From an uncultured Paracoccaceae bacterium (GTDB taxonomy: Bacteria; Pseudomonadota; Alphaproteobacteria; Rhodobacterales; Rhodobacteraceae), in NCBI GenBank assembly GCA_947503925.1, contig CANNFQ010000016.1, positions 1 through 64,000 on the forward strand: a stretch of DNA of 64,000 bases, read 5' to 3'. Positions within the stretch are counted from its first letter, which is position 1, and each line of letters starts with the position of its first letter. Shown here piece after piece: positions 63,454-64,000 of the stretch. The translations under genes and the position numbers were made by a program. The notes beneath the pieces are model-generated. The model was given only the letters and a program-made list of their open reading frames with translations, was not told the DNA's origin and ran no database searches.

Positions 63454-64000
63454 ATGATCAATGACACCAAAATCACTCTGCGCCAGCTGCAGATTTTCCT
63501 GCTGGCGATGGAACAACGCAGTTTTGCCCAGACCGCCAAATCTCTTGGCTTGGCGGCGTCCGCTGTTTCGATGCAAATGACCAACCTTGCCGACGAACTC
63601 GGGGTGGAATTATTCGAAAAAGAAGGCCGGTCAATCAGGCCAACACCGATGGCAACAGCTTTAGCGCCTTATGCTGAAAAAGTTTTTGAAACGACCGATG
63701 CAATGACGAACATGGCCGGAGACCTGAAAGGGGACTGGGACCAAAGGGCGCGGATTTCAATGGTGTCCACGGCGCGGAATTTTGGGCCGCATCTGATTCA
63801 GGCATTTCAGGAAGCTTATCCAGATAAAGAGGTCGAGGTGTCGATTCACAATCGTCGCGGTGTGATTTCTGCGCTGGAAAATCGACAGGCCGATTTGGCG
63901 TTGATGGGGCGGACGCCGCGCCGTGTTGAAGTGGATGCCCGCCGGTTCGCAAACCATCCTTATGTTTTGATCGCCGCACCAACCCATCCGCTCGTGCGGT
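63454..64000 (+). CDS. LysR-family transcriptional regulator (partial)
   Basis: First 182 codons; the frame is still open at the window edge. Winged helix at residues 5-65: ITLRQLQIFLLAMEQRSFAQ, KSLGLAASAVSMQMTNLADELGVELFEKE. The effector domain begins at about 90 (ARISMVSTARNFGPHLIQAF) and looks like the CbbR-type branch. It follows the fumarase by 7 nt in the same direction, whereas LysR regulators are more often divergent from their targets, so the target is not obvious. Confidence 0.92.
   Translation, partial: MINDTKITLRQLQIFLLAMEQRSFAQTAKSLGLAASAVSMQMTNLADELGVELFEKEGRSIRPTPMATALAPYAEKVFETTDAMTNMAGDLKGDWDQRARISMVSTARNFGPHLIQAFQEAYPDKEVEVSIHNRRGVISALENRQADLALMGRTPRRVEVDARRFANHPYVLIAAPTHPLVR

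Noticed and set aside
1..64000. CRISPR array.
   Set aside because: No regularly spaced direct repeats and no cas genes were seen; the repeats present are isolated palindromes.

Overview
The window is chromosomal DNA of an alphaproteobacterium, most likely a marine member of the Rhodobacterales (Roseobacter group). This rests on the look of the ribosomal proteins, an Aap/Bzt-type amino-acid ABC transporter, a UgpBAEC transporter, an ATP12 chaperone gene, and alpha-type gene order around rpoA without rpsD. Most of it is GC-rich, compact and ordinary; the stretch from about 52.1 to 58.6 kb is clearly more AT-rich and different in character.

Region 1 (1-25.9 kb) is the str/S10/spc/alpha ribosomal supercluster: the end of tuf, rpsJ-rplC-rplD-rplW, rplB-rpsS-rplV-rpsC-rplP, rpmC-rpsQ-rplN-rplX-rplE-rpsN-rpsH-rplF-rplR-rpsE-rpmD, rplO-secY-adk, and rpsM-rpsK-rpoA-rplQ. 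It is not one block. Unrelated genes sit between tuf and rpsJ (a Shedu/DUF4263-like nuclease), between rplW and rplB (DUF1304, SpoIIAA-like, DUF2200 and a PIN toxin/antitoxin pair with a nonsense codon in the toxin), between rplP and rpmC (small membrane protein, peptidoglycan-binding protein, 2OG-Fe(II) oxygenase, LysM-solute-binding protein fusion, two small secreted proteins) and between rpmD and rplO (a CHASE/HWE histidine kinase). Each ribosomal segment that follows such an insertion has its own sigma70-like promoter with a 17-nt spacer, and hairpin terminators close most of the preceding segments. Palindromic repeats of the GTAGGGTGGG and GTAGGGTGCG type are scattered in the gaps.

Region 2 (25.9-52.0 kb) is housekeeping: ugpBAEC on the minus strand; rarA, crcB, an RluA-type pseudouridine synthase, a HAD phosphatase and ATP12 on the plus strand; the aapJQMP amino-acid transporter; a SixA-like phosphatase with a 4Fe-4S protein; argB, engB, a MOSC protein and yidC; ttcA; a DUF1353 protein and a DUF3833 lipoprotein; yidD-rnpA-rpmH; and a tight operon of a TVP38/VTT membrane protein, a MerA-like flavoprotein and a histidine kinase.

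Region 3 (52.0-61.8 kb) starts at a tRNA-Arg(ACG) gene and looks like an island. It holds an IS110 transposase tail, an AT-rich three-gene cassette (methyltransferase; a GT32-type plus beta-GalNAc-transferase-like double glycosyltransferase; a sulfotransferase fused to a glycosyltransferase-like domain), a graveyard of broken genes (IS3 orfA, the tail of a Na/Pi cotransporter, an aldehyde dehydrogenase), then a host-like MAPEG - VOC - ECF42-type sigma factor - YCII/DGPF group, and another IS3 remnant. The methyltransferase/glycosyltransferase/sulfotransferase cassette, which I read as making or decorating a sulfated surface glycan, is the most unusual system here.

Region 4 (61.8-64.0 kb) has a class I [4Fe-4S] fumarate hydratase followed by a LysR regulator that runs off the end of the window.
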